From Platanthera guangdongensis (lineage: Eukaryota; Streptophyta; Magnoliopsida; Asparagales; Orchidaceae): a DNA stretch of 64,000 nucleotides. A program made the position numbers and the translations under genes. The stretch covers positions 68,890,482-68,954,481 of the forward strand of contig CM077153.1 in assembly GCA_039583875.1 (NCBI GenBank). Reading direction: 5' to 3'. Under the pieces are notes generated by a model. It had not been told where the DNA came from. It ran no database searches and saw only the letters and a program-made list of their open reading frames with translations. Below, piece after piece: positions 22,791 to 32,750 of this stretch (within the stretch, counting starts at the first letter, position 1; each line of letters starts with the position of its first letter).

Positions 22791-22814
22791 CACATTCCAG
22801 CAAAACTAGTTCTC

Positions 22815-23115
22815 AGTTCGACGAACCCAGTTCTCAGGTCGACGATTTCTGGATACTCTACTTCAGCATTTCATTCCAGAAATATCTAAGTCCAAAAACA
22901 CTTTACTGGACTCAGCTCGACGAAGTCAAATTCTCAGCTCGACGAACTTGATGTGCAGAAAAGGCAAGGCTCTAGAGAATGCAGTTATCTGTTCTCAGCT
23001 CGACGATTTTGGAACTCAGCTCGACGAATAGAAGCCATCTGATCAACGAAGACAACTCCTCAGCTCGACGAACTGTAGACTCAGCTCGAAGATTTCTGTT
23101 CTCTGTTCGACGAAT
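22815..23115. repeat. Iterated CTCAGCTCGACGAA motif
   Basis: About ten copies of CTCAG(C/T)TCGACGA(A/T) at irregular spacing of 20-60 bp in LTR E. TCGA is the palindromic core, as in the neighbouring 76-bp repeat. Confidence 0.88.
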
Positions 23116-24208
23116 CCAGACTTGGTTATTTCCATCCTTCTGTCCCTTTCCTACTGTAATAATTCCTGAGTAATTAATGCTAAAATATTCTCTGAATATT
23201 ACTGTTAGACGGAGCATTAATTACGGTCTTCATCAGGATTATTGCTTAACATTTTTCCATGGGACAGTTGGGGAAACTCAATCAATGCAAAACATTCTCA
23301 AGGCCGTCAGCATTGAATGCAGAAGAATTTCAAATTTCAAAAGGAAGATAATATGGAATATAAAAAAAGGGATTTTCCATCTTCTTCTCGGCAAGCAAGA
23401 AAAGAGACAGTCAGTCAGTTTTGTTAATCAGGAATCAAGAATCTTCTACTGCTCTCTCTCTCTCTCTCTCGACAATACTTTGAGACAAAAAGAGATAGAA
23501 AGCTGATACAGAAATACAAGATCTAGACCAGAAGAAGATCAGCAATCTGAAGAAGACGAACATCAAATCAAAATCAAAAGTCTTCTTTCTTCTATACTGC
23601 AGGACACTTCAAAGGACAACAAATCCTCTATCTGTCAAGAAGTTTCTGTACTTTGTCTGGTCAAAGCTGAAATACTGAAGGCCTATCACCCTAAAGCAAA
23701 GCTCCATCTTCCTAAACCATTCAACATCTCAGGGGGAGCCTGTTGCTAACATCATATCCACTTAAGTCTTCTCAGTTGTATATTGAGAAAGAGAAGACAA
23801 AATTAATCTCTCACCCCCACTATAAAAAGGGTTCTTAACTCCCTTCAAAAGTTATTCCTGGTTGCAAGTCACCTGACCAAAAGACTTATGGTTTGGTTTT
23901 TGAGCACCTGATCAAAAGCTCATTGGTGTTAGGCACCTGATCAAAAATCTGAGTGGATTCCTACCAGGGTGGTGGAAGAGTGGATGTACCCAGGTTGGGG
24001 AACCACTATAAATTTCTTGTGTTGTCTGGTTGCTCTTTTCTTTTATTTCTTGCCGTGGCTGTGCTAGTTAGGATAACTGTGTTTGTGCTTTAATTTAATT
24101 CCTACATTACTAGGACTAGATTAAAGTAGTTGAAAATTTTATAAAAACCCTAAATACTCTATTTACCCCCCCCTCTAGAGTATTCCAGATCTAACCCCTC
24201 ACTTTCAA

Positions 24209-24224
24209 TTAGTATAAGAGCAGG
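24209..24224 (+). other. Degenerate primer binding site of element E
   Basis: TTAGTATAAGAGCAGG lies just after the LTR end and resembles TGGTATCAGAGC with three changes, so it is a decayed tRNA-Met-type site. Confidence 0.7.
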
Positions 24225-24401
24225 ACTCCCTTAGTTGTACAAGTTAACCCTTGAACCAAAGATCCTGAGTTAGATCTGTCTTTTCATTTCTATTAAATAT
24301 TCACACACAACATAACACAAAACAAAGACTATGCAAGCACCAGACCTCCAGTTTGTAACCTAAATAGGTTTGCCATCTGGAAGACAAGAATCAAGTTATA
24401 T

Positions 24402-25834
24402 ATGAATTCTATTGATGAGGATATTTTTAATTCCATTGTGACAGGTCCTCCTCAACCATCTGCCTTCACCTCTACAGCAACATCCAGCAACAATGCAGTT
24501 CCACCACCTGAGTGGACTGATGGCCAGAAGAAGGCAAAAATTGCTGATGCCAAGGCCATGAATATTTTGGCCCAAACAATATCAGATGACATTTTCCAAA
24601 AAGTGGCTGAATGCACATCAACCAAAGCCATATGGGATTCCCTCAATCAAATGGTGGATGGATCTACTGATGAAAGAAAAGATATAAGGTCCAATCTCAT
24701 ATCACAATATGAGAACTTCAAGAAAGAAGAAGCTGAGTCAGTTGTAGAGATGTACAATAGGTTGAGCTCAATCATCAATGAGCTGAAAACCTTGGACAAG
24801 GAATCACCCTCACAGAGGTGAATGATAAAATCCTTATGTGCTTCCCAAGCACATGGGATTCAAGGATCTGGCCCATCAAGGAGGCCAGGAGACTAAATGA
24901 GATTTCCACTGAATCTCTTTTAGGAAAGATGAAGTCCTATGAACAGCTCATCAAATCTAGAGAGGCAGTTGAGCAAAGAATACCTCCACCAGCACGAAAG
25001 GAGCACAACATTGCATTCAAGGCTGTTGAGGAGATAGAAGCACCAACAATAAATGAAGAGCTGATGGGTCTACTTGCCAAAAGATTTTACAAGATGGCAA
25101 GGAAAGACTTCAGAAGAAAGACATCCGGGATGGATGACAAACCAATTTATGATAAAACCCCCACTAAAGAAGTGATATGCTTTGGCTGTAGGAAACCTGG
25201 ACACTTCATCTCAGAGTGTCCAGAAAATCAAAAGAAGGATAAGAGAAGAGAGAAGGATACCGGAAGACAATACAGCTCAAGACCTTCCTCCAGCAGATAC
25301 AAGAAGAAGGAGAAAGGATTTGTGGCTGAATCCTGGAGTGAGACTGAAGATGAATCAACATCCTCCAGCTCCAGTGAAGAAGAAGAAGCAAGGGCCAAAG
25401 AAGTCTGCCTCATGGCAATTGATGCTTCCAGAACCCATTCAGATGAAGAAGAGTCAGACAGTGAAGAAGCTTCAGAATCTGAGGCTGACCAGGTACTTTT
25501 TTCTTTTGATTATAGTTCTAATTCTTTTAGAACTGAATTTAAAATCATGTGCATAGATCTAATAAATTCAGAAAAAGAAATCAAGACACTTAGGGAAAAT
25601 CTAGCTAATCAAGAAACCCTGACATCTGAAAACACTAAGTTAAAGGATGAATTAAATGAAGCTAATGAACTAATCAACTCCCTGAAAACACAACTATGTG
25701 AGGCCAAACAACTTGAGGAATCTCTCAATGGGAGAAGCCTCAAGCTGATGGACATTACAAGCACCGTAAATGCCAGACTGAATGGCAAGCTGGGCTTGGG
25801 TGCTTCATCAAGTTTGCCAGATACAACCAATTAG
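24402..25834 (+). pseudogene. Copia gag (UBN2 core, CCHC knuckle, coiled coil), frameshifted
   Basis: Capsid/nucleocapsid precursor. 24402-24821 carries the UBN2-like core (TSTKAIWDSLNQM, NLISQYENFKKEEAESVVEMYNR). 24818-25834 continues it in another frame (LGKMKSYEQLI) with a zinc knuckle CFGCRKPGHFISEC, a Ser/Glu-rich acidic stretch, then a coiled coil of about 80 residues (NSEKEIKTLRENLANQ onward). The frameshift lies at about 24805. Overall order fits SIRE/Maximus-type gag. The frame stops at 25832-25834, where the element is truncated. Confidence 0.85.
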
Positions 25835-25952
25835 AAAAATTGGTCTATTATTATCACCAATTGTTAACAGGTGAAACCTAGGAGCAATAACACCTTAAAA
25901 TTAACACCTTATGAGTTATAATTAACACCTTAAAATTGACTTTGATCGTATT
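25835..25952. other. Scrambled junction between elements E and F
   Basis: Short AT-rich patchwork. It contains 18 nt (GAAACCTAGGAGCAATAA, 25873-25890) identical to 28026-28043 inside F, and repeated pieces of TTAACACCTTA. It looks like filler from a rearrangement. Confidence 0.7.
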
Positions 25953-26548
25953 TCATTTTATATGGTCTCTTATGAAATGGTGGTGTACGTCAATGTGTTT
26001 GGACCTAGAATGATGAACTTGATTATATGTTAAGTCAATTGCAATTTTATTATCACACTTTAATTCAATTATTTCATGAACAATTCCAAAGTCTTCTAAA
26101 GTTTTCTTCATCCACAGAGCTTGTGCACAACAACTGCCTAGTGCCATGTACTCGACCTCAGTGGTGAATAGGGAAACAAAATTATGTTTCCTACTCGACC
26201 ATGAAATTAGTGAAGGGCCAAGTAAGTGTTAGTGCCACTGGTGCTTTTACGATCTAATGAACAGCCAGCATAATCAGAATCAGAAAAGCCATGTAATATA
26301 AAGGTATCGTTGTGAGGATACCACAAACCTAACTTAGATGTGCCAATAAGATATCTAAAAATATATTTAACTGCTTTTAAATGAGACTCTTTGGGATTAG
26401 CATGAAATCTAGCACATAAACATACATCGAACATAATGTCAGGTCTAGAAGCCGTCAAATACAACTGTGATCCTATCATTCCTCTATCTAGTGTTTGATC
26501 TATGGATATTCCACTTTCATCCTTTCCTAACTTTAATGAGACACTCAT
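25953..26548 (-). pseudogene. Copia RT C-terminal part and RNase H (fragment F)
   Basis: 26207-26548 encodes the end of RT and start of RNase H (GMIGSQLYLTASRPDIMFDVC, HLKAVKYIFRYL, GFSDSDYAGCSLDRKSTSG). 25953-26147 encodes the rest (EYMALGSCCAQALWMKKTL, CDNKIAIDLTYN, RSKHIDVHHHFIRD). These are canonical plant Ty1/copia RNase H signatures with Asp residues retained. A stop/frameshift lies around 26150-26206. The fragment ends at the scrambled junction with E. Confidence 0.88.
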
Positions 26549-26641
26549 GTGGGTATTTGCTTGTTTTAGATTTTCAAATCCAAATCTTTTTAAAACATCA
26601 TGAATATATTTAGATTGATAAATAAAAATTCCATCAAGCTT

Positions 26642-27103
26642 TTAAGTAATTTTAAAACCAAGAAAATAAGTGAGTTCGCCTACCATGCTCATTTCAAATT
26701 CATTCTTCATAATTTTTATAACACTATCACATAATTTTTCATTTGTGGATCCAAAAATGATATCATCAACATATATTTGTAAAACTATAAGATCGTCATT
26801 AATATGTTTAACAAATAGAGTACAATCAGCACTACCCATTTTGTAATCATTCTTTAATAAATAAATAGTCAATCTATCATACCATGCTCGGGGTGCTTGT
26901 TTCAAACCATAAAGGGATTTTTCTAATTTAAAAACATGATCAGGAAATTTAACATCAACAAAGCCTGGAGGTTGTTCTACATAAACCTCCTCCTTAATAT
27001 ACATGTTAAGAAAAGCAGTTTTGCCATCCATATGAAATAGTTTAAACATTTTAAAACTAGCAAATGCAATGGGTGCAAAGGTGTTAATTTTAAGAGAGGT
27101 CAA
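26642..27103 (-). pseudogene. Copia reverse transcriptase core (fragment F)
   Basis: The minus frame shows [44 protein letters not shown] and the catalytic box LQIYVDDIIFGSTNEKLC with both Asp intact, then GELTYFLGFKI. The first part of RT (WIFRNK-type motif) is missing: just upstream the sequence jumps from the post-integrase segment into RT, so an internal deletion has occurred. Confidence 0.9.
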
Positions 27104-28178
27104 AACATAACACGATCAATAACATAACAAGTAGTACTAACAGCTTCGGCCCAAAATAATCTGGTTAATTTGTATTCAGATAGCATAGTGCAAGCTAGTT
27201 CTTGCAAAGTCCTATTTTTCCTCTCTACCACACAATTCTGTTGAGGTGTGCGAGGAGCGAAAAGTTCATGTTTAATTCCTAACTCATTGCAAAAAGAAAC
27301 AAATTTTTCATTATCAAATTCACCTCAATGATCTGAACGAATGCATTTTATTTTTAACTCTAGTTCGTTTTGAACACGTATACATAATTTGGAAAATTCA
27401 AAAAATGCATCAGATTTAGGCTTTATTTGTTTGGGCATTTAGGTATTCCGTTTTGGGCAAACGCTGCCGGAAGGCGGGTAAACAAATGAACCTCCGGCGG
27501 TGTTTGCTCCGTTTCCACCCGCCCGCCTTGAGAAATGCCCCAAAAAGCTCCGTTTGGAGCAGCCACCTCCCATCTCCGTTTCGAACACTCCGTTTCCACC
27601 CGCCGGATCGATCCTCCACCGCCAAAAAAAATGAAGCCTTAGATGTTAAGAAAATTGTCCAACTTAAGTTAGAATAATCATCAATCAAAACAAAGGTGTA
27701 TTTTATACCACCTAGACTTAGTATACTAATAGGACCAAACAAATCCATATGTATCAATTCTAAAGGCCTAGTGGTGGAAATGACATTTTTGCTTTTAAAA
27801 GATGACTTTGAAAATTTTCCTTTTTGACATGGTGAACGTAAAGACGATAAATTTCCATGCAAAAAAGGTAAACCTTTAACAAGTTTGTTTTGAGACAATT
27901 TTATAATTAGCTTGGAACTAGAATATCCAAGACGTTTATGCCACAAATCTAACTCTTCATTTTTAGATATAAAACACTTTAATGAAGAATGTGACAAATC
28001 ATTAAATCTAATCATGTAGATATTTTGAAACCTAGGAGCAATAATAACAGTATCATTTGGTTTATGTGGTGATAACTCATAAGAGACCATATTTGGTTTC
28101 TTTTGAAAATGTAACTCATAAGGTGTTAATTTTAAGAGAGGTCGAAACATAACACGATTAATAACATAACAATTGGTA
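27104..28178 (-). pseudogene. Copia pre-integrase and integrase, split by a MITE (fragment F)
   Basis: The zinc-binding pre-integrase reads ISKNEELDLWHKRLGYSSSK (about 27915-27985). The core starts LELIHMDLFGPISILSLGG with the first Asp, and LIDDYSNLSWTIFL precedes the MITE at 27638. Beyond the MITE it continues SDAFFEFSKLCIRVQNE, then RTPQQNCVVERKNRTLQELA with the catalytic Glu. Stops occur near the second Asp (IRSD). Apart from the MITE nothing of the core is lost at the insertion point. Confidence 0.87.
27419..27638. mobile_element. Tourist-like MITE (PIF/Harbinger type)
   Basis: A 220-bp element flanked by a TTA target duplication (27416-27418 and 27639-27641). The terminal inverted repeats are GGCTTTATTTGTTTGGGC and, read from the other end, GGCTTCATTTTTTTTGGC, matching at all but three or so positions. 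It is GC-rich inside with repeated TCCGTTTCCACCCGCC and no coding capacity. The 3-bp TTA duplication and GG-starting termini fit PIF/Harbinger non-autonomous elements. Confidence 0.85.
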
Positions 28179-28185
28179 TTACCAA

Positions 28186-28760
28186 TTGCAGATTCAAGAT
28201 GAGGACATGCCCAAGAGAGCGTTTGGTACAAGGTATGGCCACTTCGAGTTCTCGGTGATGTCGTTCAGGTTGACGAACGCACCATCGGTATTCATGGATT
28301 TAATGAACCGAGTGTTTTGGGTGTACATGGACTCGTTTGTGGTAGTTTTAATCGATGATATTTTGGTATACTCCAAATCAGAGGCAGAGCATGTGACGCA
28401 CTTGAGAGTGGTCTTGTGGGTTTTGAGGGAGAACCAACTTTATGCTAAGTTCTCGAAGTGCGAGTTCACGTTAGAAAAGGTGGCATTTTTGGGACATGCG
28501 ATTAGTGGTGATGGGGTGGCGATGGATCCAGCAAAAGTTGAGGCTATCATGGAGTGGCAAATTCTGAGAACCGTGACGAAAGTCATGAGTTTCCTTGGAC
28601 TAGTCGGGTACTATATAAAGTTTGTGAAAAACTTTTCGTGGATAGATCCACCCCTCACTTCTTTAACTCATAAGGACTAGAAGGTTGTGTGGACTCAAGA
28701 GTGCAACCAAGCGTTTGACACTATGAAGGAAAGGTAGATGTCGTCCCTTTAGGATAGGAA
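28186..28760 (+). pseudogene. Reverse transcriptase, C-terminal part (element G)
   Basis: The frame starts inside the palm ([21 protein letters not shown]) and holds [16 protein letters not shown], the intact catalytic box [16 protein letters not shown] and the connection segment [21 protein letters not shown] stop at 28678-28680 and a deletion around 28740-28765, which removes the first RNase H motif, interrupt it. The N-terminal third of RT is missing at the junction with F. Confidence 0.88.
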
Positions 28761-29010
28761 TTAACCCGTCCACGACTTGGAGCTAGAGGCGGTAATTTTT
28801 ACATTAAATATGTGGCGGCACTATACGTACGGTGCGATGGTGGAGATCTTCACGAACCACAAAAACCTGAAGTGCCTTCTGGATCAAAAAGATTTGAAAA
28901 TGCGGCAGCGCAGGTGGGTCGAGTTCCTTGGCAACTACGATGTGGCGATTCAATATATGTCAGGTAAGGCCAACATGGTGGTCGATGCCTTGAGTAGAAA
29001 ATATTCTTGA
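28761..29010 (+). pseudogene. RNase H domain (element G)
   Basis: Reads [53 protein letters not shown] and [12 protein letters not shown]. The motif usually TDH is TNH, so a catalytic Asp is replaced by Asn. The first Asp motif is deleted upstream. It is followed by a gypsy linker with a stop near 29010. Confidence 0.85.
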
Positions 29011-29157
29011 CAAGAGAATTGGATTGAAGCTCATGATGAGCGGTTGGTGAGGGACTTTGAGTTCCTTAGCATTGATTGTGTAGCGAGAGGCGAGATTAGT
29101 ATGGCTCGGTTGAACTGGATGGAGTTGTAGAGCGACTTATCCAATCATATCCGGGAA

Positions 29158-29997
29158 GTGACTAGTGTGGATGCAGAGTTCCAGCCATTCGTGGTGGAAG
29201 CTCAAAAAGGCGAGAGTAGTACCTTAGAGATGGTTGATGGAATCTTAAAGAGGAATGGAAGGGTATGTGTATCACAGTTCGACAAGCTCTGTGAGGAGTT
29301 GATGTTTGAGGCTCACTTTATGAAGTACTCCATTCACCCGGGTAGTACAAAGATGTACTTGGATATGAGGAAATCCTTTTGGTGGTCTGGGATGAAGCGA
29401 GATGTAGCTTTGTACGTGAGTCAATGCCAAACCTGTTCCTTGGTGAAGGCTAAGTGTCAGAAGTCGGGTGGGTTCCTGAAGCCCCTTCCCATCCCTGAGT
29501 GGAAATTTGATGACATTTCCATGAATTTTGTGAATGGTTTACCTTAGTCACAGCAAGGTAATAATGCAATTTGTGTGATTGTGGATCGCTTGACCAAAGT
29601 GGCCCACTTCATTCCGAATCGGAAGGAAGACAACATAGAGAAGCTGGGGGAATTGTATGTTCGTAACATTGTGCGATTGCACAGGTTTCCAAAGAGCATT
29701 GCCAGTGGTCGTGACAGACAGTTTACATCAAAAGACTGGAGACTAGTGCAAAAGAGTCTGGGAACAAAACTCAAGTTTAGTGTGACGTTCCATCCTCAGA
29801 TCGATGGTCAAATAGAGAGGACTAATCGTATAATAGAGGATATGCTAAGAATGTGTACCCTTGATTTTGGAAAGATGTGGGAAGACCACCTCTTCATGGT
29901 GGAGTTTGCCTACAACAATTATTTTCAGGCAAGTATTAAGATAGCACCATACGAGGCTTTGTATGAAGGTGATGTCAAATACCGATGTCTTGGATAG
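29158..29997 (+). pseudogene. Integrase with two catalytic substitutions (element G)
   Basis: The zinc domain is intact (SIHPGSTKMYLDMRKSFWW, CQTCSLVKAKC). In the core the first catalytic Asp (normally SMDFV) is Asn in ISMNFVNG. The second (normally SDRD) is Gly in SGRDRQFTS. The Glu in GQIERTNRIIED is kept. A stop at 29545-29547 separates 29158-29547 from 29575-29997, which are nevertheless open for 129 and 140 codons. Confidence 0.88.
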
Positions 29998-30209
29998 AGA
30001 CAGAAGACACCAAGATTTTGTGAAAGGAGGCGGTGGCCGATGCTTGTGAGTTGGTGCAGACATTTTAGGAATGCATGAGAGTTGCTCAGGATCGACGGGC
30101 GAAGTATTTCAATGCATGCCATAGAAACGTGGATTTCACGGTAGGTGACATGGTATATTTAAAGATCAAGCCGTTCAAAGGCATTTCGTAAATTCGCCGA
30201 CTCAAGAAG

Positions 30210-30580
30210 TTGAGCTTGAGGTTTCTTTGGTCGTTCGAAGTTACAGAACGCATAGGAGAAGTAGCCTACAGATTGGCATTGTCCACAGAGCTCAATGGAC
30301 TGTACGACGTCTTCCATATCTCGGTTTTAAGGAAAGACGTGGTAGAGGCAAGTGTGGCGGTCGAGTCGGCAACGGTGTCGGTAGAAGAGGACTTGAGGAC
30401 GAGAGTCCGTCCGATTGGCATTGAGGATTCAAAAGTTCGGCAATTGCGGAATAAAGAGGTTAAGCTCGTGAAAGTGTGATGGGATAACTGCGGGCAAGAC
30501 GAATTCTCCTGGGTGTACGAGCAAGCAATGCAGGAAGACTTCCCGGAACATTTTACATCAGGTACGCTTGGTGTTTGAGC
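30210..30580 (+). pseudogene. Integrase C-terminal and chromodomain-like tail (element G)
   Basis: Reads SLRFLWSFEVTERIGEVAYRL, YDVFHISVLRKDVVEA, then VRPIGIEDSKVRQLRNKEV and, after an in-frame TGA at 30477, WDNCGQDEFSWVYEQ and EDFPEHF. Same tail as remnant D. The segment between 29998 and 30209 is the decayed link from the integrase core. Confidence 0.75.
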
Positions 30581-30609
30581 GCATGCTAAATTTCGAGGAC
30601 AAAATTCAT

Positions 30610-30625
30610 TTAAGGGGGGAGGAGT
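30610..30625 (+). other. Polypurine tract of element G
   Basis: TTAAGGGGGGAGGAGT directly before the LTR start TGTAACACC. Confidence 0.85.
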
Positions 30626-32624
30626 TGTAACACCACAGTTTTCTTGAACTTGAGGCTCAGGGAGCTACCGCGCAGTAGTAGGAAGATATTGCCCGGCGGT
30701 AGTCTTCTTTCATCGAGAGCATCGAGTGGTAGCACGTGGCGTTAGTTAGCTACCTCTCGGCGGTAGCCCCTTTTCGTCGAGATGAAGCGTTGAGATGAAG
30801 GCGTTGAAAGGTTACCACGCGGTGGTATCGCTACTACTGGTGGTAGCGGGGCATTCTACAGAGGTAGGCGGCTCTGTGAGCTACCGCGACGTGGTAGGTA
30901 GCTACCTCTCGGTGGTAGCAGGCGAAAGCAATTTCTTAAATGGTGAGATTAGGCCGTCCGATCTCCTTAACAATCGATCATATGGTCCAGAGTCATCCAT
31001 ACTTGACCCTTAAGTAGGGCTAACGGGTTCATCTTCCTCATTTATTCTCATCCTTTGGGGTTTTGAGGGAGAGTTTGGAGGAGGGAGAAGGAGAGCATCT
31101 TCCGCCATTGACGAAGCTTTGGATCTCCATTTGTTGATCCGAGGCTAGATCAGTGGAGAGGACTTGAAGGCGCACACTTTCATTCGTGAAAACCAAGATT
31201 TCCATGGCTAGGTAGAGGAGTTGTAAGGTAACGACATTTCTCCTCTCGGTTTTTAGGATGTGTACATGGTATCCATTTTATTTTTTCTTTCTTTCAAGCA
31301 TTTAGGCACCAAATCTCTCAAATGAGAGAGGTTCGAGTTGCCATGGTTCAAGAGGAGCCACCAGATCGATTGAGCCCGTCCCCGACATGTTATTGCACTA
31401 GAAATCCACTCCGTTAGTAGACTAGACATTGTGGGTGAAGCCGTAATCGTGACCATTTGTCTGACGTGGTGATGTTGCATGATGATCACTAGGGATTTTG
31501 CTAGAAATCCGTTTGCGGCAAGATGCCGTTTGTGATGTTTGTCCTCTCTTTCGCATGAGAATGAATGGTGAGTTGGGGCAGAATAGATGTGATTGATTGA
31601 TATGCAAAGGCTTGACTTGGTCTCTATGGTCGGCTGGTTAGCCCGTGATGTTGCAAGTCATGTGTAGAGGCGAGACAAGTCCCCTTCTATGAAACTGATG
31701 AGAACGACAAGCTTTGGACAAGCTCAAGCGATGATGCCCATGAGTGTGCGAGATCAAGCAAGGGTTCTTAGCATCCATTTATTTGTGTGACGGAAATGAC
31801 ATAGGAGTCAGAGCTTGCAGACAAGCCTGGGTTTGAGACCTAAGAGCAGGTGGGGCCTAGGCAAGAGTTCCACGTTGCGGCTTGAATGTCGTTAGTGGAA
31901 ATTGGAAGTACCCATATGGATGATTGTGGTGTGCTATGCGTGATGATTTATTAGATTCATTCATGCTATAAGGTGCCTTGGGTGAAACCCAGGTTTGAAT
32001 ACATGTTGCATTATATGCCCCTTTTATTAAATGCTCAACCTTAAAATGTGTTTGTTGTATGAGACATTCAAACCTGTTTCTTTACTCTTTATGTACATTT
32101 GCATACGAAGTGCTTACCTGTAGGGTGATGGAGTGCACTGGGGCCCACTAGGGACGACCAGGAGAAGATGTGTTGGTTATACAGTTGAGGTCATCCTTTG
32201 CTGACCCACGTTACAACAAATTTTACAGGTCAAGGATTGCACGCTTGACCAAGTTTGCTGACCAAAAAGTCCTAAGGCTCATGAAGTGTTCTCTCTTCTA
32301 TTAGTTTATGAAGTGTTGACTATTTTGTTCCGTGAACTGTAATCCGGCTTGCACGCCAAGGTATCCTTGGAGTGCTAAGGCACATTGCTCTGTTTGTTAT
32401 TAATATAGTTTTTGGCATTTGATTGTTGTAAGGCCTTAAGGTCCTGTTGGACTCCTAAGGATGTGGATAACGTTTGTGCTGGTTATGTGTTTTCACTGTC
32501 TTATTGTCTGTGTTTTGAGATTCATAGTTCTTTATATTACTTTTTAATGCTAAAGTTGTGATGTCTATGTTGTGGGGCCCTGGCCGGATCCATGTTATAT
32601 GGTCATTACAGGGGAGGTATTACA
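30626..32624 (+). repeat. 3' LTR of element G
   Basis: About 2.0 kb, from TGTAACACCACAG to GGGGAGGTATTACA, so the ends are inverted (TGTAA...TTACA). The U3 holds GCTACCGC/GCGGTAGC-type dyads (30665-30920). The 3' third is recognisably related to LTR I, including the part of LTR I displaced to 61228-61524. Confidence 0.75.
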
Positions 32625-32750
32625 TGTCTATGGTGTGCGGATATCATAGGAGTAATACTCTGATTATTGTGGATTGGCAACAAGCAACATAATTTTCAAA
32701 GCAATAAATATCACTAGCGTTAGCCCTATATTGTCAGGCAATAGCATAAT
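32625..32750. other. Flank between LTR G and LTR H
   Basis: 126 bp of AT-rich sequence without recognisable content, ending ATAAT before LTR H. Confidence 0.5.

Larger units (their letters stand above)
22218..24207 (+). repeat. 5' LTR of element E (start approximate)
   Basis: The end at 24207 (CTTTCA) is fixed by the PBS one base later. The start at 22218 (TGTTGGATCC) is chosen from a TGTTGG terminus like those of H and L and would give about 2 kb, similar to LTR H. It could equally lie anywhere up to 22340. It includes two palindrome-rich blocks, a (CT)n run near 23455 and short repeats of CACCTGATCAAAA near 23870-23950. Confidence 0.65.
22218..25834 (+). mobile_element. Element E: Ty1/copia (SIRE/Maximus-like) 5' half
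   Basis: An LTR ending at 24207, a primer binding site and a gag gene with UBN2-type core and zinc knuckle are present. Everything after gag is gone: at about 25835-25870 the sequence switches to an inverted copia pol fragment. LTR layout and the stretch GGGGAACCACTATA are shared with element H, supporting the same broad group. Confidence 0.8.
25870..28178 (-). mobile_element. Fragment F: inverted Ty1/copia pol, rearranged
   Basis: Minus-strand copia pol pieces in the order pre-integrase, integrase core, RT, RNase H. No LTRs or gag. A 220-bp MITE splits the integrase. A block normally found after the integrase core ([21 protein letters not shown]) occurs both at its proper place (about 27070-27140, degraded) and, misplaced, upstream of pre-integrase (28040-28178). 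Confidence 0.8.
28179..32624 (+). mobile_element. Element G: 5'-truncated Ty3/gypsy element
   Basis: Plus strand from mid-RT through RNase H, integrase, chromodomain-like tail and polypurine tract to a full-looking 3' LTR. Gag, protease and the 5' LTR are absent, cut at the junction with F at about 28178-28185. It is the same family as remnant D. Copia H begins 127 bp beyond the LTR end. Confidence 0.85.

Noticed and set aside
22335..22809. Overlapping ORFs with Cys/His/Thr repeats (VSTQVL, CRHQLCRH)
   Set aside because: Translations of the 76-bp palindromic tandem repeat, open in several frames on both strands.
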